Shown: positions 12,485 to 26,100, counted from the stretch's first letter. The stretch: 64,000 nt of DNA from Viola odorata (GCA_963691705.1 OY829542.1:55097002-55161001); one strand, 5' to 3'. Notes: a model not told the origin generated them from the letters alone. A program made the numbers and translations.

Positions 12485-12960
12485 GCAAGGATCGAGGGAC
12501 TTTCATCATTCCATGTCAAATAGGAAACAAAACTATTGAAAAAACCCTTTGTGATTTGGGGGTTGGCATCAATGTGATGTCCTTGAGTGAATTCGAGACC
12601 TTGAAGATAGGTACGATGAAGGAAACCGATTTGGTGATCCAGCTAGCCGACCGATCGATCATCAGACCCAAGGGAGTCGTTACAGATGTCCTGGTTATGG
12701 TAAACAATTTTATTTACCCAGTGGATTTTTACATTGTCGAAATGAACGTTTAATTGCCTTCTTGCACCACTGATATTTTATTAGGGAGGTCGTTTCTAAG
12801 GACATCAAAGGCTAAAATTGACTGTTACGAAGGGAGCATAATTTTAGAATTTTGTGGGAGGACTATAAAATTCAGCATCACCGAAGCCTTAAAACACCCT
12901 AATGATTTACATTGCGTGAATTTTCTTGATGTTTTAGATCCAATTACTGAGGAAATGACT
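12485..12960 (+). pseudogene. Athila-2 aspartic protease remnant
   Basis: Encodes IPCQIGNKTI, the protease active-site region CDLGVGINVM (Asp in DLG), LVIQLADRSI and, after a TAA at 12751-12753, DILLGRSFLRTSKAKIDC. The layout matches the intact protease of the Athila copy at about 45.98-46.35 kb. It is shifted in frame relative to gag and is not functional. Confidence 0.8.
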
Positions 12961-13199
12961 GATATTTATGTTAACGACCCCCTTGAGTATGTGTTGAGCA
13001 GGGGAATATTAACAAAGACGCTGAAAGAATTAGAGGACAGAATAGGAGATCAGAAGGTACTCCAAGAAGTTCTAACCAGTTTGGCCAATCCAGAAGAAAC
13101 AGACTCAATCTTGGCCTCGAGTTTGGCCAAGACAAGGGCCAAGACTGCCAAGATAAAGAGGAAAATAGTAAGTTGCAAATTCATGCAATCAATAAGCCC

Positions 13200-14770
13200 T
13201 AAAATTCTACCTTCACTTGTGCAGACACCACAGTTAGAATTGAAGGCACTGCCGGATCATCTCAAGTATGCCTATCTAGGCCAAGACAACACTCTTCCTG
13301 TTATTATTTCTGCTAAATTGTCGAAGGATGAAGAAGAAAGATTGGTGACTGTCTTGAAAATGCACAAAGAAGCTATTGGCTGGACTATAGCAGACATAAC
13401 GGGAATATCTTCCAATATTTGTACCCACAAAATACATGTGGAAGAGGATAAGAAACCTATTCGGCAACCCCAGAGGAGATTAAACCCTCCAATGATGGAA
13501 GTTGTTAAGAAAGAAATAATTAAATTACTTGATGCAGGTGTAATTTATCCTATTTCTGATAGCAATTGGGTTTCACCTGTGCAGGTAGTCCCTAAGAAAA
13601 CAAGCATCACGGTCATTGAAGGAGAAGATGGAACCCAACGAACGACAAGGATCCAGAATAGATGGAGGGTATGCATAGATTACCGTAAGCTGAACCAAGT
13701 TACAAGAAAGGACCATTTTCCATTGCCGTTCATCGACCAAATGGTGGAGAGGCTCACTGGAAAATCTCATTACTGTTTCTTGGATGGCTATTCGGGGTTT
13801 CACCAGATTCCTGTCGCACCCGAAGATCAAGAGAAGACAACGTTCACGTGCCCTTTTGGGATGTTCGCCTACAGACTCATGTCATTCGGGTTATGCAATA
13901 CTCCAGCCACCTTTCAAAGGTGCATGGTAAGTATCTTTTCCGAGTATGTAGAGAAAAGCATTGAGGCGTTCATGGACGACTTTACCATTTACCGTAATAA
14001 TTTTGAACAATGCTTAAGGTAATTTAACGAATATTTTGAAAAGATGTGTTGATACATGCTTAGTTTTAAATTTTGAAAAATGTCATTTTATGGTAGATCA
14101 AGGAATTGTCCTTGGGCATGTGATTTCAAAGAAAGGGATGGAGGTCGATCAAGCCAAGATTGATACTATAAAAAGTTTACCTTACCCCTCATGCTTGCGT
14201 GAGGTTAGAAGCTTTCTTGGCCATGCAGGTTTTTATCGCAGATTCACAAGATTTCTCGAAGATAGCCGAACCAATGTGCAAGCTTCTACAAAAAGAGGTG
14301 GAGTTCAACTTCGACGAGGCATGTCAGAAATCATTTGATGAGCTGAAAGAGCGACTGACTTCAGCACCAATTATTCAAGCGCCGGACTGGAGTTTGCCAT
14401 TCGAACTCATGTGTGACGCTAGTGATGATGCAGTAGGGGCGGTTCTTGGGCAGAAAAAGGGTAGAGATCCTCACGTGATCTACTATGCCTCGAAAATGTT
14501 GGATGAGGCATAAAAGAACTACACCATGACTGAAAAAGAACTGTTTGCAATAGTTTTTGCCTTAGAAAAATTTAGATCATATCTTTTGGGAACAAAAATT
14601 ATTGTATTTTCTGATCATGCGGCATTGAAATATCTCTTGGCCAAACCTGAGGTCAAACCTAAACTAATTCGCTAGATTCTTCTTTTACAGGAGTATAACT
14701 TGGAAATCAAGGACAAAAGCGGAAAGTAGAATCTTGTTGCAGATCATTTGAGCAGATCATTTGAGCAGAT
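13200..14770 (+). pseudogene. Athila-2 reverse transcriptase-RNase H remnant
   Basis: RT begins around 13480 (VVKKEIIKLLDAGVIYPISD) and continues with WRVCIDYRKLN, HFPLPFIDQMVERL, FLDGYSGFHQI, FTCPFGMFAYRLMSFGLCN and the catalytic FMDD (about 13970). A stop at 14020-14022 and two frameshifts follow. RNase H can be traced through FLGHAGFYRR, PFELMCDASDDAVGAVLGQ, YYASKMLDEA, TEKELFAIVFALEKFRSYLLG and NLVADHLSR. TAA replaces Gln after MLDEA, TAG replaces Trp after KPKLIR, and TAG interrupts KSGK-NLVADH. Order and motifs are standard Ty3/Gypsy; the gene is dead. Confidence 0.88.
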
Positions 14771-15015
14771 GTCTAGCAAAAGGTGACGTAGAACCAGTGA
14801 GGGCAGAATTTCCAGATGAAAAATTACTCTCGATGAGTTTGTCTAGGCCAAACCCCCAGCCAAACCCACGACCTTGGTATGCATAAATTGCGAATTACCT
14901 TGCCACAGGTAAACATTATGGGGATATGACCACTTATGAGAGGGTAAAGGTAAAGCATGACAGTAAGTATTACGTGTGGGATGATCCCTATTTATGAAAA
15001 ATTGGTACTGACCAG

Positions 15016-16350
15016 TTGCTCAGGAGATGTGTCCCTCAATATGAAGCTTTGTCTATTCTGAAATTATGTCACTCTCAAGCATGTGGAGGACACTTTGGGG
15101 CAAGAAGAACAGCCCTACAGGTCTTTGAGTCTGGTTTCTATTGGCCTACAATTTTTCAGGATAGTTTTCTCTTTTGTAAAACGTGTCCAGCATGCCAAAA
15201 AGTAGGAAATATTAGTTCCCGAAATGAAACGCCTATGAACTTTATTCTTTCATGTGAAATATTTGACATATGGGGCATTGACTTTATGGGACCTTTCCCA
15301 ACTTCTTTTGGTAACAGATATATTTTGTTGGCTGTGGATTATGTATCAAAATGGGTAGAGGCGAAAGCCACTAAAAATGATGATGCTAGAACTGTGATCT
15401 CCTTTATTAAGTCTAACATCTTGAACAGATTTGGTATTCCTCGAGGTATCATAAGTGATCGAGGAACACATTTCTGCAACAAGATTATTTCTTCCCTTTT
15501 CAGGAAATATGGGATCACACATAGGGTATCCACGACCTATCACCCACAAACCAATGGCTACGCGGAAGTTTCAAATAGAGAGGTAAAGTCAATCTTGGCC
15601 AAGACAGTAGGCCTAGACAGACGCGACTGGAGCCAGCGGTTAGATGACGCACTGTGGGCTTATAGGACGGCCTACAAAAGCCCAATAGGAATGACACCTT
15701 ACAAGCTGATCTATGGAAAGGCATGCCACTTACTAGTGGGGTTGCAACACAAGGCATACTGGGCTATAAGGAAGTGCAACATGAGCTACGATCAAGCTGG
15801 TGAAGAAAGAAAATTACAAATTCATGAGCTAGAGGAGCTCAGAGACCAAGCTTACGACAACCAACTTATTGTCAAAATCAGGATGAAGAATTATCATGAT
15901 AAAAAAATTATCGGGAAACCACTCCACACAGGGGAGAAGGTTCTTCTTTATAATTCTCGTTTCAAATTATTTCCTGGAAAGCTAAAAATAAAATGGGAAG
16001 TCCCATTTGTTATTACTAACATTTACCCACATGGTGCAGTAGATATTAGGAATGAAAGCACAGGTACCGAGCTCAAAGTGAATGGACAGAGATTGAAGCC
16101 ATTCTTCGAAGGATTCCAAGAAGAAAAGAGCAAAGAAAAGGTGGAGATGCACCGGTCGACAAGTGGAGATTCGACCAGAGTCAAGCCTAGGACATTAAAT
16201 AAGGGCGCTACATGGGAGGCAACCCATGCTTCTTTTATTTATGTTAAATTAAGTTATTTCCCAGTTTTAGTTCGATTTGATCTCTCTGGATTGTTTTGGT
16301 TGCTCGCAGGAATTAAGAGGGGATTGAGCATAGGATTGGCCCAGAGCTAG
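15016..16350 (+). pseudogene. Athila-2 integrase region (open but without its own start)
   Basis: An open stretch of 444 codons with a full integrase: HHCC zinc finger (HSQACGGH...CKTCPAC), DDE core ([30 protein letters not shown]), then YGKACHL and the Athila C-terminal block ([22 protein letters not shown]-like VPFVITNIY). It is the best preserved part of Athila-2, but it is one segment of a polyprotein whose upstream parts are broken. The motif ATCTTGGCC at 15592-15600, inside the codons for the ILAKTVGLD segment, shows the dispersed word inside coding sequence. Confidence 0.85.
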
Positions 16351-16650
16351 GCCAAGCCTTAGTCCTAGACTCTGTTGGGGTTAGTGGGACACGTGTCATT
16401 GCCAACGTTTTTCATCTGAAAAGCAAAAAAGGGTTGACAGTTCCAAAAAAAATAATTAGAGTCGTGGGAAACTCCAACCGCCAAAAGCACTTTTTGTTTT
16501 CTCCCACCTCTGCCACTTCACCACTCATCACCTAGGAAATCGTACAATTACTACCAGAGCTAAATCAACAGTCGCCCAACCTTTCTCTCCCACAAACCCA
16601 CTCTAATAAAAAAGAAAGAAAACCCTAGCCAGCATTCCCCAGCATTCCTC

Positions 16651-18474
16651 ATCAATAATGAACCCAGAAAACCCAAAAAATCCCAACTTGTCACCTGAAA
16701 TTCCACTCCCAGAAGCGAGCAACGACCTGAGAAACACCACCGCACCGCCCGTCGCTCCACCAAAAGCGATGTCTTTAGTCAAACGCCACCCACAGACGCT
16801 GCTCGAAGAAGACGAAGTGGACGGTGAGGACGACGCGGAAGCTGAGTCAGAGGACAGCGTAAAAGGAAAGGGCAGAACCATCGTCGTGAGTGATTCAGAC
16901 TCTGATAACATTCCTCTGGCCAAGAGAATAAAGCCATTGATACCTGTGTCGGTGGAGGCCAGAGAAGAAAGGAGAGAGAGGAGGAAAAATAAGAAGATGG
17001 AGGCGGCCGGAGCATCAGACCCAGCTCCGACCGCCGCGGCAGAACCACCCACATCGCCACCTCCAGCGGAGAAACCCAGCACTGCCGCACCACCAAAAAA
17101 ACCCACCAGGGTAAAGTAGGTGGCCCGTAAGAAGACGGGGAGAAAGAAGCTGGCGAAAATTGCCACGGGTTGTGGCCGAGAAAGAGACATCAAACCCTAA
17201 GAAAGCCACAACCAGTGCCACTCCTTCAACTGCCAAAAGTAAGAAAAATAAGGTGGTAGATGAAGATGACGAAGAGGACGAGATTTCAGTCTTAGCCAAG
17301 ACTCCGGCCAAGACTGCTAAGGTAACCTCCTTACCACCATTGCACATACTTCGAGGCTGACTGAAGTTTGATACCCCAGACCTCAAGGCTAAATTAATTG
17401 AAAAACATTCTAATTTTATTCCTGCTTTGGCTAGACTTGATTTTAGTTTTCTTGATCAAATGGCATTAGGGAATAAAATTAGAGATTTTGTGTATGTTAT
17501 TGGTTGGGTACCTTTAATGTCTATTGATTGCGATGCCTTTTTTGAGTTGTGTCTGGAGTTCCACACTTCTTTTTGGTTTGATTAGTCCACCTTGTATGTT
17601 AGAGGTAGGGACAAGCCTTGATGTTGCTGATGTGGTTAATTACCGTTTATGTGATAAATGGTTTCACTTGTCCATTAATGAATTCAATACCATGCTAGAA
17701 TTTGTTAATGATGATACTGTTCTGTATGATTACCCCACTGATTGGGATAAAACAACAGCCTTTAGGGAGGTTACAGAGGATCCCACTGTTATTTTTTATA
17801 AGCACTCCAAAGCACACACAATACAGAACCCTACACTTAGAATGCTCCACAGAACTTTGTCCATTAACCTTTCGGGGAAGACAAAAGTTTCTGGGAATTT
17901 ATCCAAATTTGAACTCTTTTTGCTTTGGTGTATGATGCACAAGAAAAGAGTCAATTTGGGTCTATATTTAATTCATCAATTGCATGCCTGTGAGCCCATC
18001 TCCAAGCTTATTTTAGGGTCCCTCATTAGTAGGTTGGCTGTGCAATTTTGTAATTTAGACCTTGCTTCTGCTGATTTGCACAAATGTTACTCCCCTAAAA
18101 TATTAGATTTGAAAGCCTTCGACGAAATGGGATACTTCCATTTGGAAGGAGAGTTTGTTCATTGCAATACAAGTTTATGTGATAGAGGAGCATATTTTTG
18201 GCAAGAAGCATGATGGGAAATACAAGTTGAAACCCACCACCATCCCGGGAGACGCAGAAGAGGACAATTCTACCCAGGATCTTGGCCAAACATCAGGCCA
18301 AGACCCTACCAACACAGATGCTCCAGCTGAGAATCTTGGCCAAACATCAGGCCAAGATCCTACAACCACTGGAGCTGCACATATAACTAACGAGCCTCCA
18401 GCCTGGGCCAGAGCATTACATGATCAACAGATCCAAATCCTTGAGCAACAGAAGGCCATCTTGGACTAGCTAGG
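16651..18474 (+). pseudogene. Athila-2 3' ORF (plant transposon protein type) remnant
   Basis: Downstream of integrase and a 300 bp leader, an ORF starts at ATG 16658 (MNPENPKNPNLSPEIP): a Pro/Ser/Glu-rich, highly charged N-terminal part up to 17119, broken there and again near 17360. It is followed by a globular part (17380-18213; for example LARLDFSFLDQMALGNKI, VNYRLCDKWFHLSINEFN, LFLLWCMMHKKRVNLG) that resembles the 'putative plant transposon protein' domain found in the third ORF of Athila-like elements. The C-terminus (to about 18470) carries two direct repeats of LGQTSGQDPT encoded by the ATCTTGGCC dyads. No transmembrane segment or signal peptide was seen, so there is no support for an envelope role. 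Confidence 0.65.
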
Positions 18475-19966
18475 CCAAGACAAACACCGAGAAAGCACAA
18501 ATGAGACCCCTGCTGCAGACAAATCGAACGAAATCCCACCATGGGCAGACGCATCCATAGCCCACCAGCAAGCAATGAGGACAGCTATGGACTCCAACCA
18601 TAAGCTAACGCTAGGAGTCCTGAAGGACTTCTTTGAGGGGATCAAAGCTTTGAAAAAACACCACCACTGCTGTCCAGCAAGACGTCGCAAATCTGCACCA
18701 GAAAATGGACTTCATCCTTCATTCTTCCACCGACATGTTGCCGCCAAACAATAGCATAAACCACCCACATCGTCTGCTCCTTCAAAACAGAGTCCACCAC
18801 CACCTCCTCTAGTTGCGGATCTAGGCCAACCATCAGGCCAAGATCCAACCACTCCAGCACTCTGATCTGCCCCCAGGTCGTGTTATTTCTTTCCCTTTTT
18901 ACTTTATGTTTTAAATTTTTATCTCTACACACAATGAGGACACTGTGTCTTTTAAGTGTGGGGAGGGTCTTTAGTGAGTCTGTGAGTCTGTTCTGCTGTG
19001 AATATGTGTTTGTGTTTAATGTGAATAATTTCGTGAATTTTTCAGTTTTTAGTCTAGCATGCTTCCCTTACACTAGGAGTCTAAATAGAGTCTGCTGCAT
19101 GTTTTCCCATTTATATTTTCTTGTGTGTTTTTAGGCAGATTTTGTGACTTGTCTGTTTAGTGAAAACCAGAGAAACATGCTACTTCCAAACATTGATTTC
19201 ACCACATAGGACCTAGGGCACTTGATTGAATAACTCCCTGTTTTGTTACTAAGGCGGTCTAATTTGGCATATATTTTCCATTGGCATAACATTTCCAATA
19301 CCTTTAAACTGTATCTGCCTGGCATCTTTTAAACTCCCCTTATTTCCATAGATTCATGATTCCTGTGCTTTACAACCGAATTCCATGAGAGGAACATTCA
19401 AAACTGTCATTCATCACCTTTAAATCCTCCACTTAATTTGAAATTCACATGTCTTGGTGCTTCTGCCTCATTCAAGTAGGATTACCCAGGAAACTTTTGC
19501 AATCAGCTAATAAAATGTATCTAAAAAAATAAATAAAAATAAAAATAAAAATAAATTAATTATTAATATGTTTATATATTTCTGTCTTGGAACTCTTGCC
19601 TCATTTAAGTGATAGTGTCCAGGAAACTTCTAATAAGCTGATCAAACAACAAATAATGGTGGTGACGTTGGTGGAGGAGTTAAAGGAATAGGGAATTGTT
19701 TTGCTATATGTCTAATTGTGGAGTTTAGAGTGATAAGCACTTGATCATGGCGCTATGGAAATATAGGGAGATTTGGGTATTGGTTAGGGCTTGGTAAAAA
19801 GGTAGGGAGTTGTTAACTGAAGTGCCTGCGAATCCAGTGTGATGAAATGGATGTTTGGAAGTGGAAGTTTTTCTGGTTTTTATGTGTTCTGTTTTGTTAT
19901 GAGTTTTGAGTCTTGAGTCTTGAGTCAGTATGCTTGGGGGCAAGCATAGTTTAAGTGTAGGGAATT
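18475..19966 (+). other. Athila-2 3' non-coding region with two polypurine-type tracts
   Basis: No intact ORF. Contains AAGTGTGGGGAGGG (about 18953-18966), similar to a polypurine tract but 1 kb upstream of the LTR, and a decayed AAGTGTAGGGAATT directly before the 3' LTR (19953-19966). A dyad with the 8-nt spacer lies at 18819-18844. Confidence 0.6.
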
Positions 19967-21387
19967 TGATTGCAATATATTTTATCATATTTTTATTGTC
20001 CATTTACTTCTTATTTGAACAGAAAAGCTATTGACTTCCTATGAATTTCCCATGCTTTTGCAGTTAGAGTTTTGATTCTGGTTCTGGGAAAAAGGCAACT
20101 TCATGAGCCCATCATTGGTTTCACAGCATCTTGGCCTAGAGCTTGGCCAAGATCCGTTATCACGCCAGCATATCGATCTCAGAAGCATCTTGGCCTAGAG
20201 CTTGGCCAAGATCCATTCGCCAAAGACAGTCTCAAGCATCAACGTTGACTACCTTTTGGGCCGCTTTTCAACTTGGGCTTCACGGGCTGGAAAGCGCACC
20301 TTTCAAGCAAGATCAGAGGGATCAGGAAGTTATTAATTTAAGAATCCTAGATAGGATCTCCCTCTCTTTTGAATCTCATAACAAACACTATTGTTATTAT
20401 CTTTTTTGATTTTTGAGGAGTTTGAATTAGAAGAGGACGAGGGAATTCCAGCTCTTATAGCAGAGCTCTCCCTCTCTCTCTCTAGACGCTCTCTTCTTCT
20501 TCGATTGAAACAATTAATTTGCTCCGGGATTTAATTCTTTGAATCCACGGATTTATTTTATTTATGCAAGCAAGTATTTTTATAATTTATTCATGAGTAT
20601 GAGTAGCTAAACACCGATTCTTGGTAAGGGTTGAAGAGCTATGTTCTTATGTTTCGTGAGGTCTAAGTGTCCTCAATAATCTCTTTATTCGTATTCACTT
20701 ATTTCTTAAGCTTAATAAAATCGCTAACTTGCTAGAGGCAGGATCTGATCATTCCTGGACCCTAGTAGAGAAGAGTTGTAGTTATCCTTGAAGGAGCGGG
20801 AGCACCCGCAGGATAGGTAAAGTAGGCAACTAGTCTCGCGCCAGACTAGAAGAAATAAGTGATCTAGTCCAAGACTAGATTGACAACCTAGGGTCTCCAC
20901 AGGGAGACAACTTGGGCTAGGTACTGTCTTCCCTTGCATCATTGAGGAAGCGAACGTCATTCAAAATAGCAGCCAAACGGATAAACCCTTTAACCAGCAA
21001 GGTGTCCCTTGGCTAAGATTACCAGGAAAGGGAGCACCCGCCGGGTAATTTGCAGAGGAGGGAAGTAGGAGTGAACAGGAGCACCTCCACTCTATAGCAG
21101 TACTATGGATTCAGAGATGAACATCATGCATCAGTGATCGAATCATAAGAATAGAAGCTCTCATATCACCCTTACCTGGAATTCTCTTTTATCTGATTTT
21201 CAATCTTGACCCCCTATCTTGGCCAAACCTTTGACCAAGATTACTTTGAACTGTTTTATTTCTTTTGTTTTTGTCTTTATTTTCAGATTCACCCAACCAA
21301 ACTCAGCGATGAGGAAGTTAATCAAGAACTAAAATTCCCTAGAAGTCTCTGTGGACGATCCTCTTACCACCATCTACAAGTTCCTTG

Positions 21388-22648
21388 TGATAAATCAATA
21401 ATAGGCCTAGAGAGGGGGTGAATAGGCTGTTTAAAAATCTGCACACAAGAGAAGAGTAGAATAGCAAACACAAGATGTATAGTGGTTCCAATTCACAACT
21501 GAATTGTACTCCACTACCTAAGAGTCCTCCTCTTAGGATTTTCGAATGCAAACCACTTTGCTATTCACTTGAGCTTTTATCGGTTCAGCTCACAACCTTA
21601 CAATTGGTTTTACCCGGCTCACCAACAACCTTACAAGTAGTTTTCCAAGGCTCAACTACAACCAATGGTTTTCACAAGGCTCAACCACAAACCTAAGTTC
21701 TCTTTCAATGGGATGAGAACACTACCCTTAACCCAAAAGTGTTAGGTACACTTTTCAAACCTTAACAATGATTTTGTATAAATATGCAACAAACAATTGG
21801 TGTACAAAATAGATAATTGTATGATTAAATTCAACACCAATAAATGAACAATTTACCTCAAGAAGAAAGCTTTGAAAGAACTCACAAAATGACACAAGAC
21901 AAGAATGAAATCTTTGAAGACAGCTTGTGTAAGAGAATTTCAGATTTTGAGAGTTTGTAAATGATGATTTGTATGTAAGAGCTTTCTTGTTGTTTCTTGT
22001 TGTTGTCTAACTCATCTAGGATGTGTATATATAGTGTTAGATTGAGGGATGATCAGACAAGAGAGTATGGAGCCAAAAAATCCGTTTTAAGTGGACAAAA
22101 GAGCTGTTAAGAAAAACTAGCCGTTATGCTTAACGTGATCACGTTAAGCCTTAACGTGATCACGTTAAGAGAAAATTTCTTAACGTGATTCACGTTTAGC
22201 CCTAAACGTGATTCACGCTACCTTCTGGAAAGTTTTGACATTTTGACAGATCCTTAACGTGATCACGTTAAGGTCTTACCGTGATCACGTTAAGAGAAAA
22301 TTTCTTAACGTGATTCACTCTAAGCCTTACCGTGATCACTCTAAGCCACTGTTTTGTTTTACGAAAACTTGAATAACTTTTGACTGAAAAATCGTTTTTG
22401 CGTAAAACTTTTTGACACACTTTCCTTGAGGTATCTTGAACATAAATCAAGTGCTAATTTGAATCATACTTACATGATAAAAGTCCTAATGTACACTTGA
22501 TCTTCTAGCTTGCGATATCTTGATTTGTTGCCTCTTATTTGATCAATCGCAAACTACACACATTTTAACTTCAAATTGCATTAGAATTGTTAATTAGTTT
22601 GTGTGTCTAAAATCATCAAAACAAGAGTGAGTTGCCCTTGGGCTAACA
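21388..22648 (-). repeat. Copia-2 3' LTR (1261 bp) with palindrome array
   Basis: Reads TGTTAGCCC to TTTATCA on the minus strand. Three perfect copies of the 20-bp palindrome CTTAACGTGATCACGTTAAG lie at 22129-22148, 22150-22169 and 22253-22272, with several imperfect copies (ACGTGATTCACG, CCGTGATCAC) between and after. Confidence 0.92.
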
Positions 22649-22663
22649 ATCTCCCCCTTTTTG

Positions 22664-23108
22664 ATGATGACAACCACAAACTAATATCAAAACATATTTG
22701 AACTAGCAATTGAAATTGAAGTTAAATTGGGGTAAACTTACATCTCCTATCTTTGCCAAATCTAATGCTCCCCCTGTATAAAACGTTAGTGCACATAGAG
22801 CATAGCAAAGATTTAAAGTTTTGCTCCCCCTAAATCTTACCTTTCTCCTATCTCCCCATTTGTCAAAAACATTGGAGTTAAACTTTCATTACGGAGAGGG
22901 TGAGTTTCAATATCCCACTCTTTCAAATCCCACACTTAATACCATGCTCCCCCTTAACTTATTCTCCCCCTTTGTCATTAGCAAAAAGGTAAATCAAATA
23001 AAGCCAATAAGATCATACAAGGAGTAATAAGGGAGCAAGCAAAGATCAAATGCAACATAACAAACGATTATGCAATCAAAATTAGATGAGAAAATAATAA
23101 CTGAAATC
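22664..23108 (-). other. Copia-2 3' untranslated region
   Basis: 445 bp between the polyprotein stop and the polypurine tract. It contains repeated CTCCCCCTT tracts on the plus strand (purine-rich on the element's strand), several of which could act as extra polypurine tracts. No ORF. Confidence 0.6.
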
Positions 23109-26100
23109 TTACTCAAATGGATTGCAAATACCGATTTCATGTCTTAGTTCTACAAAACGTTCTTTGGCAAGAGCTTTGGTAAAAGTATCTGCAAGTTGAT
23201 TGTTAGTACCAACAAATTCAAGCATAATATCCCCTTTAGCCAAATGATCACGAATAAAATGATGTTTGATATCAATATGCTTAGTTCGTGAGTGACAAAT
23301 AGGATTCTTGGTCAAATTAATAGCACTTAGATTATCACAAAAGATAGGAATGTTACAAAACTTAAGAGTAAAGTCTTCTAAGGTTTGTTTCATCCATAAA
23401 ATTTGAGCAACACAAGATCCGGCAGCAATATATTCAGCTTCCGTAGTTGAGATTGCAACAGAATTTTGTTTCTTACTTGACCAAGAGACCATAGCTTGTC
23501 CTAAAAATTGACATGTACCACTAGTGCTTTTCCTATCGGTTTTAGAACCGGCAAAATCCGAATCGGTATAACCAATTAAATCAATGCTAGACCCTTTTGG
23601 GTACCAAAGACCTAATTTAGATGTACCTTTCAAATATTTGAAAATTCTTTTCAAAGCAATCAAGTGAGACTCTTTAGGACAAGATTAAAAACGAGCAAAT
23701 AGACAAACACTAAACATTATATCCGGTCTACTTGCTGTTAAATATAAAAGACTTCCAATCATACCTCGATATAGAGTAATATCTACATCTTTACCATCTT
23801 CATCTTTGTCGAGGTTGACGGTTGGACTAAGGGGAATAGGACTCTCCTTGACATCTTTGTATCCATATTTGTTTAGGAGATCCTTGATGTATTTTGCTTG
23901 ATTTATGAAGATACCCTCTTTAGTTTGTCGAATTTGGAGTCCAAGAAAGAATGTCAATTCTCCCATCATGCTCATTTCGAACTCACTATGCATACACTTT
24001 TCAAATTCCTTGCACAAAGAATCGTTAGTAGCACCAAAAATGATATCATCAACATAAATTTGCACAATTAACATATGCTTACCATCATGTTTAGTGAAGA
24101 GTGTGGAATCAATCTTTCCCATTTTAAAACCATTTTTCAATAAAAATTGACTTAAACGATCATACCAAGCTCTAGGAGCTTGTTTAAAACCATATAAAGC
24201 CTTTTCCAATTTAAACACATGGTTAGGATATTTATGATCTTCAAAACCGGGAGGTTGTTTAACATACACTTCTTCCATGATGTAACCATTCAAAAATGCA
24301 CTTTTTACATCCATTTGAAATAAGCTAATGTTCTTAAAACATGCAAAAGCTAATAACATGCGAATGGCTTCAAGTCTAGCAACCGGGGCAAATGTTTCAT
24401 CAAAATCTATTCCTTCTTGTTGGTTATACCCTTGGGCTACCAATCTAGCTTTATTCCTTATTACATTTCCCGATTCATCAAGTTTGTTTCTAAAAACCCA
24501 CTTGGTTCCAATAATAGTGTGGTTGCTAGGCCTAGGAACTAATTTCCAAACACAATTTCTCTCAAATTGATTTAGTTCCTTTTGCATGGCTATCATCCAA
24601 TATTCATCATGAGATGCATCATCAAATTTCTTAGGTTCAAATTGAGATACAAAAGCATGATGATCATTTAAGTTTCTAAGGGAAGAGCGAGTGACAATAC
24701 CTTTGCCATTTAGATTACCTATAATTTGTTCTTGTGGATGTGCTTTCATTAAGTTCCATGGTTTAGAATGAGAGGGGCCTTGACTATTGTTGCTGACTTC
24801 AACATTTGCATCAACAAGGACCTCTTCTTCCTTTCCTTTCTCCTTTTGAATTTCTGGATTGTCTAGAGGTGATGTGTTGTCCTTTGAGTCATCAAGAGTC
24901 GTAGGATCTTGAAGACTTTCAAAAACTTCAACATCAACACAAGCTATCTTTTTGACACTATCAAAAGGATTAGTTTCATCAAAAGCAATATGCATGGATT
25001 CCTCTACAACTAAAGTTCTTTTATTATATACTCTATAAGCTTTGCTAGAAGTAGAGTAACCAAGAAAGATACCTTCATCCGACTTCGCATCAAATTTTCC
25101 CAAATTGTCTTTGATATTCAAAATAAAGCATTTACACCCAAAAACTCTAAGATGTGCAATGGTGGGTTTTCTATCATGCCATAATTCATAACAAGTCTTG
25201 TTTAAAAGAGGACGAATTAGTACACGATTTAAAATATAGCATGCGGTACTAACGGCTTCGGCCCAAAAATATTTAGGCAAAGAATGTTCATTTAAAAGAG
25301 TCCTAGCCGCTTCTTGCAAAGATCTATTTTTCCTCTCAACTACCCCATTTTGTTGAGGAGTGCGAGGACATGAAAAATTATGATCAATACCATTTTCATT
25401 GCAAAAATCTTGAAACATGCCATTTTCAAATTCTCCACCATGATCACTTCTTATTTTGAAAATTTTGAAACCTTTTTCAATTTGAATTTTATAGCAAAGT
25501 CTTTTGAAGTTATCACATGCATCATGCTTATGAGATAAAAATAAAACCCATGTAAATCTAGAATAATCATCCACAATTACAAAACAATACTTCTTACCAC
25601 CCAAGCTTGCTGTCTTTATAGGTCCAAAAAGGTCAAGGTGAAGAAGTTGAAGTGGCCTTGAAGTAGACACGGTTTTGATGGACTTGAATGAGCTTTTGAT
25701 TTGCTTTCCATATTGGCACGCATCACACAAGCCCTTCATCTCATACTTCAATGTAGGTAATCCTCGTACAAGCTCCTTCCTAGATAGCTTAGCAATATGG
25801 TCCATTCCTACATGCACAAGTCTCCTATGCCATATTGAAGGATTATCTACTAAAGCACTTAAACAAACATGATCATTGTTAGAAAAATCATTCAAATCAA
25901 TCATGTAAATATTCCCAACTCTATTACCAATAAAAACAAGTGATTGTGTGTGTGCATCTCTAACTTCACAATGTGTAGAAGTAAAAATAACAAATAAATC
26001 TTTATCACATAATTGACTTATGCTCAAAAGATTGAATTTCAAGCCTTACACAAACAACACATTTTCAATAGAAGGAGAATGACCAACTTTACCGATGCCC

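Noticed and set aside
16603..17193. Minus-strand ORF over the Athila-2 3' ORF
   Set aside because: Ser-rich mirror of the acidic charged plus-strand frame; no independent evidence.
22129..22346. Regular repeats resembling a CRISPR array
   Set aside because: Repeats are palindromes inside a Copia LTR with no unique spacers, and the genome is eukaryotic.
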